From Geosporobacter ferrireducens (lineage in GTDB: Bacteria > Bacillota > Clostridia > Peptostreptococcales > Thermotaleaceae): DNA of 64,000 nt. Each line of letters starts with the position of its first letter. Position 1 is the first letter of the stretch. The translations under genes and the position numbers were made by a program. The DNA is taken from assembly GCF_001750685.1 (NCBI RefSeq), contig NZ_CP017269.1:186001-250000 (forward strand). Reading direction: 5' to 3'. Positions 1 through 9,212 of this stretch are shown one piece after another. The notes under the pieces were generated by a model. The model made no database searches. It was given only the letters and a program-made list of their open reading frames with translations, and had not been told where the DNA came from.

Positions 1-136
1 CCTTATTAAAACCATTCAATATATCCTTTTCTAAGTCCAGCTTTTCAACAGCTTTATGCAGCTTGCCCTTCGCAATCTCCTCATGCTTTTCCTTGACATT
101 CAGCAAGTTATCATATTTGAAATGAAATTTGTTCAT
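1..136 (-). CDS. fliJ: FliJ, flagellar export chaperone (partial, N-terminus only)
   Basis: The frame opens with ATG at 136 and runs off the window edge; it reads MNKFHFKYDNLLNVKEKHEE and continues as a charged helix, as FliJ proteins do. FliJ is the small coiled-coil stalk and escort protein of the flagellar type III export apparatus and works with the FliI ATPase. It begins 11 bases after the fliI stop, with a purine-rich RBS in between, so it belongs to the same operon. Only 45 codons are visible, so the call rests on these residues and on the conserved position after fliI. Confidence 0.85.
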   Translation of the reverse strand, partial: MNKFHFKYDNLLNVKEKHEEIAKGKLHKAVEKLDLEKDILNGFNK

Positions 137-147
137 TTACAACACCT

Positions 148-1461
148 CTATTGGAAAAGTTTTCTTATTTCCTCAACTGCTTCCTCATAATCATATGCCT
201 CATAAGTTCCCTGCTTAAGATAATTGTTTAATTGATCTATCATGGAGATTGAAAAATCAATTTGCTTATTGCTCCCCTTTACATATGCACCGATACTGAT
301 TAAATCTTCTGCTTCCTTATATACTGCCAGCACATTCTTAAATGTATTGGATAAATGTTGATGCTCTTCATCAATCAAGTTTGGCATCAGACGGCTCACA
401 CTGTTCAAAATATCAATGGCCGGATAGTGATTTTTATTGGCTAAGGATCTTGAAAGTACAATATGTCCGTCTAAAATTCCTCTTACCGTATCTGCAATCG
501 GCTCATTCATATCATCACCATCTACAAGAACTGTGTAAAGCCCTGTAATTGAACCTTTTTCAGAATTTCCTGATCGCTCTAATAATTTTGGCAGAGCTGC
601 AAATACGGAAGGGGTATATCCTTTTGTAACCGGAGGCTCTCCAACAGCTAATCCTACTTCCCGTTGGGCCATACTAAACCTCGTCAGTGAATCCATCATT
701 AGCATTACATCCAGCCCCTGGTCTCTAAAGTATTCTGCAACTGATGTAGCCAACATAGCCCCTTTCATTCTCACTAAGGCGGGCTGATCTGATGTTGCAA
801 CGATCAGAACAGAACGTTTCAGACCTTCTTCCTGCAGGTCATTCTCAATAAATTCTCTAACTTCTCTTCCCCGCTCACCAATCAAAGCGATTACATTAAC
901 ATCTGCCTTTGTATTTCTGGCAATCATCCCTAGTAATGTGCTTTTTCCTACACCACTTCCTGCAAATATACCAACTCTTTGCCCTCTTCCACAGGTCAGC
1001 AGGCCATCGATTGCCTTTATCCCTAGAGATAAAACGCTCTCAATTTTATTTCGGCTCAAAGGATCTGGCGGCGAATTATTTACCGGATAGCGTTTGTGAA
1101 AAAAAATGCTTCCCTTTCCATCCATTGGATTTCCCAGTCCATCCAGTACGCGCCCTAATAATTCATTTCCCACATTCACAGTTAAGGATTCATCGGTAGC
1201 TACTACTTTACTCCCTGGCCCAATACCTTCCATTTCTCCAAGGGGCATTAACAGAACCTTTTTATCCTTGAATCCTACAACTTCTGCTTTGATAGGCTTT
1301 GTTCCCTTCAACGGATAGATATGGCATAATTCTCCTAATTTAACAGCCGGACCCATTGATTCAATGGTTAGGCCAATCACTTGAGATACTTTTCCGCTAT
1401 ATTTAATTAAGTTTACATTTGCAATCGTTGAACGATATTTTTGTAAGTTAATGTTATTCAT
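148..1461 (-). CDS. fliI: Flagellar protein export ATPase FliI
   Basis: This is the cytoplasmic ATPase that energises substrate loading into the flagellar type III export gate. The 437-residue length is normal for the family. The P-loop GSGVGKST and the downstream LIGERGREVREF block are those of F1-beta-like FliI/YscN ATPases. The N-terminal region carries the beta-barrel domain typical of hexamer assembly. The gene starts 3 bases after fliH ends and is followed by fliJ, as in other Firmicute fla operons. Nothing is unusual. Confidence 0.97.
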   Translation of the reverse strand: MNNINLQKYRSTIANVNLIKYSGKVSQVIGLTIESMGPAVKLGELCHIYPLKGTKPIKAEVVGFKDKKVLLMPLGEMEGIGPGSKVVATDESLTVNVGNELLGRVLDGLGNPMDGKGSIFFHKRYPVNNSPPDPLSRNKIESVLSLGIKAIDGLLTCGRGQRVGIFAGSGVGKSTLLGMIARNTKADVNVIALIGERGREVREFIENDLQEEGLKRSVLIVATSDQPALVRMKGAMLATSVAEYFRDQGLDVMLMMDSLTRFSMAQREVGLAVGEPPVTKGYTPSVFAALPKLLERSGNSEKGSITGLYTVLVDGDDMNEPIADTVRGILDGHIVLSRSLANKNHYPAIDILNSVSRLMPNLIDEEHQHLSNTFKNVLAVYKEAEDLISIGAYVKGSNKQIDFSISMIDQLNNYLKQGTYEAYDYEEAVEEIRKLFQ

Positions 1462-1464
1462 GGG

Positions 1465-2217
1465 TTACTCGCTCTCCAAAAGTTCTCTGAATAATTCTTT
1501 AATTTGTGTTAACTGGGTTTCAATGCTCGAATCAATACTCCCTGAAACTGTATCAATCACGCAGTTGCCTTTTTTAAAAGCTGCATCCTGTTTGATTTGA
1601 ATATCGTCAATATTCTCTGCTAAGGCAAGGATTCTATTTTTTGCAGCAATAGCATATCCATAGTCCTCCGGGCTAACCCGTATGATCAGCGAGTCTGTAT
1701 AAGTACATTTTTCCAACCCCAGTTTGATCAATCCAATAATGGTCTCATAGGAATCTTCTACACGTTCATGGACGATTTTTTCAACTGTTTCTATGGCTAA
1801 ATCTATAAGGTTCTTTTCAAGAGCTTTTGTTGTTTCATGTTTTGCGTTTTGAATTGCTTGCTTGATCTGTATCGCTTCTTCAATTAGATAGTCGGCTTCT
1901 GCTTTCCCTTCTCCATACCCTTCTGTCTTCCCCTCTTGATAACCCTCTATTTTAGCATTCTGGTAAATCTGCTTTGCATTTTCATAAGCTTCTTGTATGA
2001 TTTTTTCTGCTTCTGCATTTGCATCCGCTAGTCTGCTTTGGATTTCATTTTCAAGGGATTGCATCCTGTCCCGCATAATCTCCTCGTAAGAAGGTTGTTG
2101 CTCTATATCATCATTTTTTGATTCTCCATGTTCTTCCACAACAGGTACAGGAATATGGGCCTCAATTTCTTTTTTTTCACCCATCCGGACATAAGGAGAT
2201 TTGAAAATTCTAGACAA
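1465..2217 (-). CDS. fliH: Flagellar assembly protein FliH
   Basis: FliH binds FliI and regulates or docks the export ATPase. The 250-residue product has a charged, Glu-rich N-terminus, a long coiled coil (roughly residues 50-140, with alanine/glutamate heptads and a short G-x-x-x-G run around YQEGKTEGYGEGKAEAD), and a C-terminal domain related to the peripheral stalk of V/F-type ATPases. The G-x3-G repeats are a known feature of FliH. Its start overlaps the fliG end by 8 bases, which suggests translational coupling. Confidence 0.95.
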   Translation of the reverse strand: MSRIFKSPYVRMGEKKEIEAHIPVPVVEEHGESKNDDIEQQPSYEEIMRDRMQSLENEIQSRLADANAEAEKIIQEAYENAKQIYQNAKIEGYQEGKTEGYGEGKAEADYLIEEAIQIKQAIQNAKHETTKALEKNLIDLAIETVEKIVHERVEDSYETIIGLIKLGLEKCTYTDSLIIRVSPEDYGYAIAAKNRILALAENIDDIQIKQDAAFKKGNCVIDTVSGSIDSSIETQLTQIKELFRELLESE

Positions 2218-3220
2218 CGATCTCGTCCCCTCCTCCTCGGGAAATAATAATTTCTCCGGCTTCTTCTAACTTACGAATAATATTTACAATTTTTTGTTGT
2301 GCTTCTTCCACATCTCTCAAACGTACTGGACCCATAAATTCCATATCCTCTTTGATCATTTCGGCCATACGCTTTGACATATTATTGTAAATAACTTCTT
2401 GCACCTCTTCTGTTGCGCCTTTTAGTGCAACTGCCAGATCATTATTTTCCACCTCACGGATAAATCTTTGGATAGATGTACTATCAAGGGTAACAATGTC
2501 TTCAAATACAAACATCCGTTTTTTGATTTCTTCAGCCAACTCTATATCCTGAACTTCAAGGGTTTCAAGAATAAACTTCTCAGTTCCCCGGTCAACTGCA
2601 TTTAATATGTCTACAATGGACTGAATTCCTCCAGCAGATGTATAATCCTGTGTAACCATCGAGGACAGTTTTCTTTCCAATACAGATTCTACCTCTTTTA
2701 TAATTTCGGGAGATGTACGATCCATGGTAGCAATCCTTTGCGCAACCTCTGATTGCTTTACTTGTGGCAGCGCAGACAAGATTTGTCCTGCTTGCAAAGG
2801 ATTTAAATAAGCCAAAATAAGGGCAATCGTCTGCGGATGCTCATTCTGAATAAAATTCAACAACTGACTGGCATCAGCTTTTCTTACAAAGTCAAAAGGT
2901 CTTACTTGCAAAGATGCAGTTAATTTGTTTACAATATCAAATGCTTTTTGGGAGCCCAGAGCTTTCTCTAAAACCTCTTTTGCATAGTTAATGCCACCCT
3001 CGGAAATGAACTCCTGTGCAAGACAAATTTGATAAAATTCTTCCAACACTTTTTCTTTTTCTTCTGCAGGTATTTTTCGCATGTTTGCTATTTCCAGGGT
3101 CAGCTCTTCGATTTCTTCTTCCTGAAGATGCTTAAATATCTTAGCTGATTTGTCAGGCCCTAAAGCGATTAATAACACTGCTGCTTTTTCTTTTCCACTC
3201 ATTCCACCTTTTCGAGCCAT
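2210..3220 (-). CDS. fliG: Flagellar motor switch protein FliG
   Basis: FliG is the rotor protein that couples to the stator and to FliM. The 336 residues match family length. The N-terminal half opens with GKEKAAVLLIALGPDKSAKI, the FliF-binding region. The middle contains the EHPQTIALIL motif. The C-terminal domain has alternating charged residues (EVENNDLAVALKGA and KRMAEMIKEDMEFMGPVRL) that interact with the stator. It lies 12 bases after fliF and overlaps fliH. Confidence 0.97.
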   Translation of the reverse strand: MARKGGMSGKEKAAVLLIALGPDKSAKIFKHLQEEEIEELTLEIANMRKIPAEEKEKVLEEFYQICLAQEFISEGGINYAKEVLEKALGSQKAFDIVNKLTASLQVRPFDFVRKADASQLLNFIQNEHPQTIALILAYLNPLQAGQILSALPQVKQSEVAQRIATMDRTSPEIIKEVESVLERKLSSMVTQDYTSAGGIQSIVDILNAVDRGTEKFILETLEVQDIELAEEIKKRMFVFEDIVTLDSTSIQRFIREVENNDLAVALKGATEEVQEVIYNNMSKRMAEMIKEDMEFMGPVRLRDVEEAQQKIVNIIRKLEEAGEIIISRGGGDEIVV

Positions 3221-3232
3221 GCATCTACACTC

Positions 3233-4780
3233 CTAATCTTCATTTAGCCATGTTTTCAATAACTGTGCTACAGCATCTGGCTTTTTGTCGACAAAATTAT
3301 TAATTTGCTTTTTATAATTAGATTTTTCATTAACATCTAGTTCAATTTCATTAATATTGTCTACCACTGGCATAATCGGGGTTTCAAGCAGACTATCCAT
3401 TTCTTTTTTGCGCTGTCTTGCCCTGTAAACCGCGAAACTGGTGCCGCCCAATAACATCACTGCTAAAATTGCCATTGCCCAGAGAGGAACTACATCAAGA
3501 ATTCCTTTATTCGTCTGTCCAGGTATATTTGCTAATTGATCTGTCAAAGAGGTATCGAAATCTCTAGCCATTACCTCTACAACCCGTGTATCTAATCCTG
3601 CCGCTGCAGAAACCAGGTTGATAATTTCCTGCTTGTGCTCATCAGACATTTCCTGATCTACTAATGTCTTTTTATTTACCACAACTGCAACCGTAATGTC
3701 CTTTACCTGACCTTGTGCTTTGACGATCTGCTTGCGGATTTCATTCAATTCATAATTTATTGTTCTATTTGCTTTATCATACCGCGAAGCATCTCCACTG
3801 TTTTCAACATACTGTGTAATATCCTCAGCGTTGGTATCTGTTCCTGGAACACCGCCTTGCGGACTGTTCACTACCTGCTCCTTTAATTCACTCATGCTTA
3901 TGATGAGTCCTTCCGTTTCGCCTTCAACCGGTGGGGCAAATTCTTTGCTTTCTGTAACTTCACTGTCGAAATCCAATTTTACATTTACCAGCGCTGCAAC
4001 ATTCCCGGGCCCGTATACCGTAGCTAAAAATTGCTCAATACTATTTTTTAAATCATCTTGCACTTGATGCTGCAAATTCAGCTGGCTGGATGCACTAAAG
4101 GCATCTCCTTCTTTCTTCTTATTTAATACTCTGCCTTTATTATCTACAACAGATATATTTTCCGGATCCAGGTCTTTTACTGCATTAGATAGAATCATTA
4201 CAATTCCGTTTACTTGCTCATCCAGAAGGTTTGTTCCTGGGTTTAACTCCACAAATACAGAAGCTTTTGATTTTTGATCATTGATCAGAAAACCTGTATC
4301 ATCTGCTACTGTCAGATTTACCCGTGCTTTGTTTACACCTTCGATTTCTTCGATGGTACTTGCCAATGCATTCATCTGTGCGATTAAATAACGTTTTTTT
4401 CTTTCATCATTGGTCATGGTCAAACTGCTGTTATTTAACATATCCTCATAGGAAAAACCATCTTTTGGAAACCCTTCCACAGCTAAGTTCATTTTCGCCT
4501 TATTCACGTATTCTTTTGGTACCAAAATTGTTGTCTCGCTGTCACCGTTTTTCCATGGAATCCCCATCTCATCTAATTTTTTTATCATTTCCCCAGCATC
4601 CTTTAGTGTTAAATCCCTGTAGAGGGTCACATACTCGGGCTGCGCAGTAAAAAAGATTAATAATGCCATACTGGTTATGATGAGCAATCCGCTAACACCG
4701 ATCTTTATTTTTTGAGACTTGTTTAGGGATTGATAGAATTCATTGAGCTGTTGTCTCATGCGTTCAAAGGCACTGCCCAT
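3233..4780 (-). CDS. fliF: Flagellar MS-ring protein FliF
   Basis: FliF forms the MS ring in the cytoplasmic membrane, the base on which the rotor and export gate assemble. The 515-residue product has a first membrane helix near residues 28-46, the periplasmic YscJ/FliF ring-building domains (EYVTLYRDLTLKDAGEMIKKL and the INDQKSKASVFVEL region), and a second membrane helix near residues 432-450, followed by a short FliG-binding tail ending in AQLLKTWLNED. Start and order (fliE-fliF-fliG) are standard. Confidence 0.97.
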   Translation of the reverse strand: MGSAFERMRQQLNEFYQSLNKSQKIKIGVSGLLIITSMALLIFFTAQPEYVTLYRDLTLKDAGEMIKKLDEMGIPWKNGDSETTILVPKEYVNKAKMNLAVEGFPKDGFSYEDMLNNSSLTMTNDERKKRYLIAQMNALASTIEEIEGVNKARVNLTVADDTGFLINDQKSKASVFVELNPGTNLLDEQVNGIVMILSNAVKDLDPENISVVDNKGRVLNKKKEGDAFSASSQLNLQHQVQDDLKNSIEQFLATVYGPGNVAALVNVKLDFDSEVTESKEFAPPVEGETEGLIISMSELKEQVVNSPQGGVPGTDTNAEDITQYVENSGDASRYDKANRTINYELNEIRKQIVKAQGQVKDITVAVVVNKKTLVDQEMSDEHKQEIINLVSAAAGLDTRVVEVMARDFDTSLTDQLANIPGQTNKGILDVVPLWAMAILAVMLLGGTSFAVYRARQRKKEMDSLLETPIMPVVDNINEIELDVNEKSNYKKQINNFVDKKPDAVAQLLKTWLNED

Positions 4781-4809
4781 TTAGTCACCTCATTTCATGT
4801 ATCAGAATA

Positions 4810-5094
4810 TTATAGCTGGAGTCTCATAATCTCTCTATAGGCATCTAAAACTTTATTCTTTACTTCTATTGTAAACTGCAGGGCGATATCAGATTTTTGA
4901 GCAGCAATCATAACGTCATGGATATTTTCGATTTCTCCTGTTGCTAACAATTCGTCCATATACTGAGACGTCATTTCCAGATCATTTAATTTATGTATAG
5001 ATTCTTTTAAGAAGGTACCGAAATCTGTTTTTGATTTCGTATTCTCTATATTGAATTGTGTAGTTGATGGTATCGCGATATTGTTAATTTTCAT
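4810..5094 (-). CDS. fliE: Flagellar hook-basal body protein FliE
   Basis: FliE is the small rod-to-MS-ring adaptor. The 94-residue product has the conserved C-terminal half with GEIENIHDVMIAAQKSDIAL and a helical end, as in all FliE proteins. It sits between flgC and fliF, its normal place in the operon. Confidence 0.96.
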   Translation of the reverse strand: MKINNIAIPSTTQFNIENTKSKTDFGTFLKESIHKLNDLEMTSQYMDELLATGEIENIHDVMIAAQKSDIALQFTIEVKNKVLDAYREIMRLQL

Positions 5095-5112
5095 AGCTTA
5101 TGCCTCCTAGAT

Positions 5113-5556
5113 TTATCTTCCGATTTCCAGCGCCTTCATGGCCATGCTTTTTGTCGCATTTAAACTTGTTACATTTGCTTCATATGCCCTTGTTGAAGAA
5201 ATCATATTGATCATCTCTGACACGATGTCTACATTTGGCATTTGTACGTATCCATTTTCATCTGCATCAGGATGTCCAGGCTCATATATTTTTTTGAAGG
5301 GTGTTTTGTCTTCTTTAATTGCAGTAATTTCTACACCATTCCCACCCTGTCGTTTTCCCTTTGCTGCATCCAACTGTTCTGCAAAGCTCAGTTGGGATGA
5401 AGCTTCCTTGAATACAGGTACCTGTCTTCGATAGGGTGTTCCACTACTCGTTCTAGTGGTATTTGCATTTGCAATGTTTTTTGAAATAATATCCATTCTT
5501 AATCTTTCTGCTGTTAATCCAGTTGCACTTACATCTATCGCTTTAAACATACTCAT
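5113..5556 (-). CDS. flgC: Flagellar basal-body rod protein FlgC
   Basis: FlgC is a proximal rod subunit. The N-terminal helix contains the family signature with SATGLTAERLRMDIISKNIA, and the C-terminal helix ends in a typical SSTRAYEANVTSLNATKSMA block. The length, 147 residues, is normal. It begins 4 bases after flgB. Confidence 0.97.
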   Translation of the reverse strand: MSMFKAIDVSATGLTAERLRMDIISKNIANANTTRTSSGTPYRRQVPVFKEASSQLSFAEQLDAAKGKRQGGNGVEITAIKEDKTPFKKIYEPGHPDADENGYVQMPNVDIVSEMINMISSTRAYEANVTSLNATKSMAMKALEIGR

Positions 5557-5560
5557 TTAT

Positions 5561-5968
5561 TTACCTCCCATCCTTTATGGCTAATTTTAATTTATTCATT
5601 TTTCCATTGATTCTCTGGGTAACCATATTATAGGCAATATTGTTTTTTGCTAGATTTGCCATTTCTACATCGATATTTACGTTATTGCCGTCTTTACGAT
5701 ATTTCGTGTTTTCATCTTTTTTTATCGTGGGTTCAATATTTTCTACATCTTGGACACCGATAGCCATATGTTTTTCATGACTTGTTTTGCCCTTAATCCC
5801 ATAGCCTGATAAACTCTCCTTTAACAGCGTTTCAAATTCCACAGTATCACGCTTGTATCCAGGTGTATTCACATTGGCAATGTTGTTTGAAATAGCCTCG
5901 TTCCTGAGCCATAACCCATCCATCGTTTTTTCAAGTGCCCTTATCTTTCCGAAGGATTTATCCAGCAT
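5561..5968 (-). CDS. flgB: Flagellar basal-body rod protein FlgB
   Basis: FlgB is a proximal rod subunit and here the first gene of the fla/che operon. The N-terminus has the rod-protein signature NEAISNNIANVNTPGYKRD, and the C-terminus ends in NNIAYNMVTQRINGKMNKL. An RBS (GGAGG) precedes the ATG at 5968. It is separated from the upstream codY by a terminator and about 300 AT-rich bases that must hold the operon promoter. Confidence 0.97.
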   Translation of the reverse strand: MLDKSFGKIRALEKTMDGLWLRNEAISNNIANVNTPGYKRDTVEFETLLKESLSGYGIKGKTSHEKHMAIGVQDVENIEPTIKKDENTKYRKDGNNVNIDVEMANLAKNNIAYNMVTQRINGKMNKLKLAIKDGR

Positions 5969-6276
5969 AATCGATTCCCTCCTGATTTCTCTTAATAGTA
6001 ATTCGACATTTATTTACAACTAAATTTTATATGTAATTTTTCATTCCCTTATAATTCAACAAATTATTTTATTTTCCTCCTATTTTCCTTTTTATAATAT
6101 AACATTTCGGTGTATTTTGTTGTCTTTTTTTGTCGATTTTCTAGATATAGTCCTACAGTCCTTCGTTGTTTACATAATCTTATTATATACTACTTCCCCT
6201 TATTTAGAAAAGTTTTAAAATTTTCCTAAATATTAGTAACACAAGTTAAAATCAGCATTTCTTCCACTTTAATAAT
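5969..6276. promoter_or_regulatory. Leader/promoter region of the fla operon
   Basis: This AT-rich stretch between the codY terminator and flgB has no coding frame. On the minus strand a TATAAT-like hexamer lies near 6183-6190, without a strong -35 box. A 30-bp near-palindrome at 6202-6231 (13 of 15 pairs) sits just upstream of it and could be an operator. I could not find a convincing SigD (FliA) promoter. Confidence 0.45.
6202..6231. promoter_or_regulatory. 30-bp near-palindrome, possible operator
   Basis: The arms begin ATTTAGAAAAG and end TTTTCCTAAAT, with the centre TTTTAAAA; 13 of 15 positions pair. The right part (AATTTTC then TAAA) shows partial likeness, about 10 of 15, to the CodY box AATTTTCWGAAAATT. 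The position between codY and flgB would suit CodY control of motility, which is known in other Firmicutes. Assignment to CodY is inference. Confidence 0.4.
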
Positions 6277-6311
6277 AAAAAAAAGAGCAACCTGGTTCAG
6301 GTTACTCTTTT
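6277..6311 (-). terminator. Rho-independent terminator after codY
   Basis: Read on the minus strand, a 13-bp stem (AAAAGAGTAACCT with AGGTTGCTCTTTT, one G-U pair) closes a five-base loop and runs into a T-tract. It lies 31 bases beyond the codY stop and separates hslVU-codY from the flagellar genes. Confidence 0.9.
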
Positions 6312-6341
6312 CAATAAATTACAATTATTGATGCTTCATAA

Positions 6342-7121
6342 CTAACGCTTCAACTTCTTTAATTCGTCTATCAGTTTGTCATTTAATATCTTAATGTGGG
6401 TTCCTTTCATGCCTAAAGATCTGGACTCAATAACGCCTGCACTTTCAAATTTCCTCAAGGCGTTTACGATAACTGATCTGGTGATGCCTACGCGATCTGC
6501 TATTTTACTTGCTACCAGTAATCCTTCTGTTCCTTCCAACTCCTCAAAAATATGCTCAACTGCTTCCAGCTCAGAATAAGATAGTGTTCCGATTGCCATT
6601 TGTACCACAGCCTTTTTGCGGGCTTCTTCTTCAATTTCTTCTGTTTTTGCTCTCAATATCTCCATTCCCACCACGGTTGCACTATATTCAACTAAAACCA
6701 AATCCTCATCCACAAATTTATTTTGATGTCTTGCCAAAATCATGGTGCCTAACCGCTGTCCGCTGCCGTTGATCGGAACAATTGTTACAAGCTTATTATA
6801 GCTTTCCACATCATATTTGAAAATCTCTAAAAGTTGATCTCCTGTAATATTGTATTTTGTCTCAACAATTTTAAGCAGTTCATCATTATATTCATCAGGG
6901 AATTTATTGTCACCGGTATCAGGATCAATAATAATTGGACAGTCTGATGCATCTGCAAGACTTACACCCAAAACTTTCCCTTTCTTACTGGATACATAAA
7001 CATTTGCATCTAAAACTTCACTTAATGTTTTGCTTAACTCTGAAAAAGATACTGGTCCATTTCCGGATTGCTGTAATATCTTATTTACCCTTCTTGTTTT
7101 CTCTAATAATGTATTATACAT
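6342..7121 (-). CDS. codY: GTP- and branched-chain-amino-acid-sensing repressor CodY
   Basis: CodY is the global repressor that binds DNA when GTP and isoleucine/leucine/valine are plentiful. The 259-residue product starts [17 protein letters not shown] like other CodY proteins. The N-terminal GAF domain (about residues 1-155) binds effectors. The C-terminal winged HTH (about 185-259) contains [20 protein letters not shown] followed by [20 protein letters not shown], the recognition helix region. It follows hslU by 42 bases and ends at its own terminator. Confidence 0.98.
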   Translation of the reverse strand: MYNTLLEKTRRVNKILQQSGNGPVSFSELSKTLSEVLDANVYVSSKKGKVLGVSLADASDCPIIIDPDTGDNKFPDEYNDELLKIVETKYNITGDQLLEIFKYDVESYNKLVTIVPINGSGQRLGTMILARHQNKFVDEDLVLVEYSATVVGMEILRAKTEEIEEEARKKAVVQMAIGTLSYSELEAVEHIFEELEGTEGLLVASKIADRVGITRSVIVNALRKFESAGVIESRSLGMKGTHIKILNDKLIDELKKLKR

Positions 7122-7163
7122 TGCTGATCCTCCTTAATAACTTTTCTCATTTGTGTTTATTGA

Positions 7164-8561
7164 CTATATAATATACTTATTTAAATCTTGACTGGTAATA
7201 TGATCTGATAACTTTTGCTCTACATAGGCTTTATCAATGACAAGTTCTTCTTCATCTATGTCTGTTATTTCAAAAGATATATCCTCTAATAATTTTTCCA
7301 GAACGGTATGTAACCGTCTTGCACCAATGTTTTCTGTCTGCTCATTGACTAGGTAGGCAATATTTGCGATTTCATTAATAGCTTCTTCATGAAAATGAAT
7401 TTTTATGCCTTCTGTTTCCAGCAACATTTTATATTGCTTGATTAATGCATTTTCGGGAGCCGTAAGAATTTCCCTAAAATTATCTCTAGAAAGGTTCTCC
7501 AGCTTTACTCTAATCGGAAATCTTCCCTGAAGTTCTGGTATTAAATCCGTTATCTTGGAAATATGAAAAGCACCTGCGCCAATAAAGAGAATATGATCTG
7601 TTTTGACCGGACCATACTTTGTGATGACAGTACTCCCTTCAACGATTGGAAGTATATCCCGCTGTACCCCTTCTCGAGAAACATCAGGTCCTCCTTTATA
7701 GCTGCTGCTAGCTATTTTATCAATCTCGTCTAAAAAAATAATGCCATTTTGTTCAGCGTTTTCTATGGCCTCTGTTACTACTTCATCCATATCAATTAAT
7801 TTTTGCGCTTCTTGCTCCAATAATATTTTTCTCGCCTCTTTAATCGTTAACTTTCTCTTTTTTGTCTTTTTAGGCAAGATTCCACCGAGCAAATCGTTTA
7901 CATTGATATTCATTTCTTCATTTCCAGTCCCTGAAAATAACTCAATGGTAGATCTCCCATTCTCTTCAACTTCTATCTCTACCATTTCATTTTCCAAAAG
8001 TCCCTCTTCCAACTGCTTCCTGACTTGCTCTTTTTGTAGTCTAGCAGTAGTAAGTTCCTGTTGATAAGAACTGCTTTCTTCTTCCTCCGATTGTCCACCG
8101 CCAAATAATGCTTCTAAGGGATTTCTGAAAGTTGTGTTTTTCTTCGGCATGGGGCAAAGAATATCTATGATTTTTTCATCAATGAATTTCTTAGCTATTT
8201 CATATTTTTCTTCGATTTTACGATTTTTCACCATTCTTATGGAGGTTTCAATTAAATCTCGGATCATGGATTCTACATCTCGCCCAACATAGCCAACTTC
8301 AGTAAATTTCGTTGCTTCTACTTTTACAAATGGAGCATCTACCAACCTGGCCAATCTTCTTGCTATTTCGGTTTTTCCTACCCCTGTTGGCCCCATCATT
8401 AGTATATTCTTTGGCTTTATTTCTTCTTTGAAATAATCCGGTAACAAACTTCTTCGATACCGATTCCTCAAAGCTACAGCTACTGACCTTTTGGCATCTT
8501 GTTGTCCAATAATATACTTATTCAGCTCTGTTACAATCTCCCGGGGCGTTAAATTCTTCAT
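7164..8561 (-). CDS. hslU: HslU, ATPase subunit of the HslUV (ClpYQ) protease
   Basis: HslU is the AAA+ unfoldase that feeds substrates to HslV. The 465-residue product has Walker A at about residues 57-64 (GPTGVGKT), a variable I-domain (about 110-240, Glu-rich here), Walker [13 protein letters not shown] and the sensor region [17 protein letters not shown]. The C-terminus ends in LNKYII, close to the hydrophobic tail that inserts into HslV. It lies 15 bases downstream of hslV. Confidence 0.98.
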   Translation of the reverse strand: MKNLTPREIVTELNKYIIGQQDAKRSVAVALRNRYRRSLLPDYFKEEIKPKNILMMGPTGVGKTEIARRLARLVDAPFVKVEATKFTEVGYVGRDVESMIRDLIETSIRMVKNRKIEEKYEIAKKFIDEKIIDILCPMPKKNTTFRNPLEALFGGGQSEEEESSSYQQELTTARLQKEQVRKQLEEGLLENEMVEIEVEENGRSTIELFSGTGNEEMNINVNDLLGGILPKKTKKRKLTIKEARKILLEQEAQKLIDMDEVVTEAIENAEQNGIIFLDEIDKIASSSYKGGPDVSREGVQRDILPIVEGSTVITKYGPVKTDHILFIGAGAFHISKITDLIPELQGRFPIRVKLENLSRDNFREILTAPENALIKQYKMLLETEGIKIHFHEEAINEIANIAYLVNEQTENIGARRLHTVLEKLLEDISFEITDIDEEELVIDKAYVEQKLSDHITSQDLNKYII

Positions 8562-8576
8562 ACTTTAATCACACTC

Positions 8577-9110
8577 CTAAAGGGTTTCAACAGTTATATT
8601 GTCGTTGGTATATACACAGATGGAAGCAGCGATTTCTAACGATTCCTTTACAATATCTTTTGCAGCAAGATTTGTATGTTTATATAATGCATTTGCTGCT
8701 GCCAATGCATAGGCACCCCCTGAGCCAATAGCAATAAAACCATCATCCGGTTCAATAATTTCCCCATTTCCAGAAATCAGCAAAAGTGTTTCATGATCTA
8801 CCGCAAGCATCATTGCTTCCAGCTTTCTTAGAATCTTATCCTGACGCCATTCTTGGGCAAGTTCTACTGCCGCTCTCTTTAAATTCCCACTATGCTGTTC
8901 CAGTTTGGCTTCGAATTTTTCTGTCAGTGTAAAAGCATCCGCAACTGATCCGGCAAATCCAACCAGCACATGGTTGTTATATAACTTTCTTACTTTCTTG
9001 GCGGTATGCTTCATAATCATCTTTTCCCCGAAGGTTACTTGCCCGTCACCGCCAATGGCGATATCATGAGGGCTTCTTCGTACAGCCACGATGGTGGTCC
9101 CGTGAAACAT
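8577..9110 (-). CDS. hslV: HslV, peptidase subunit of the HslUV protease
   Basis: HslV is the proteasome-like threonine peptidase; its catalytic Thr is the first T of GTTIVAV. I chose ATG at 9110 because a GAGGTG RBS precedes it by six bases; the in-frame GTG at 9119 is part of that RBS. The product (177 residues) therefore starts [10 protein letters not shown], so a four-residue MFHG leader must be removed to expose the Thr. Leaders of this kind occur in other Gram-positive HslV/ClpQ proteins. The remaining sequence ([16 protein letters not shown]) is typical. Confidence 0.97.
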   Translation of the reverse strand: MFHGTTIVAVRRSPHDIAIGGDGQVTFGEKMIMKHTAKKVRKLYNNHVLVGFAGSVADAFTLTEKFEAKLEQHSGNLKRAAVELAQEWRQDKILRKLEAMMLAVDHETLLLISGNGEIIEPDDGFIAIGSGGAYALAAANALYKHTNLAAKDIVKESLEIAASICVYTNDNITVETL

Positions 9111-9212
9111 TGGTTTCACCTCTTTCTTTTCAATTGGGCAAACAAGAAAATATTATCACATTTTACAATACTATTCAAGGAATATTTTTGAATATTATGA
9201 TAATAGGTACTT

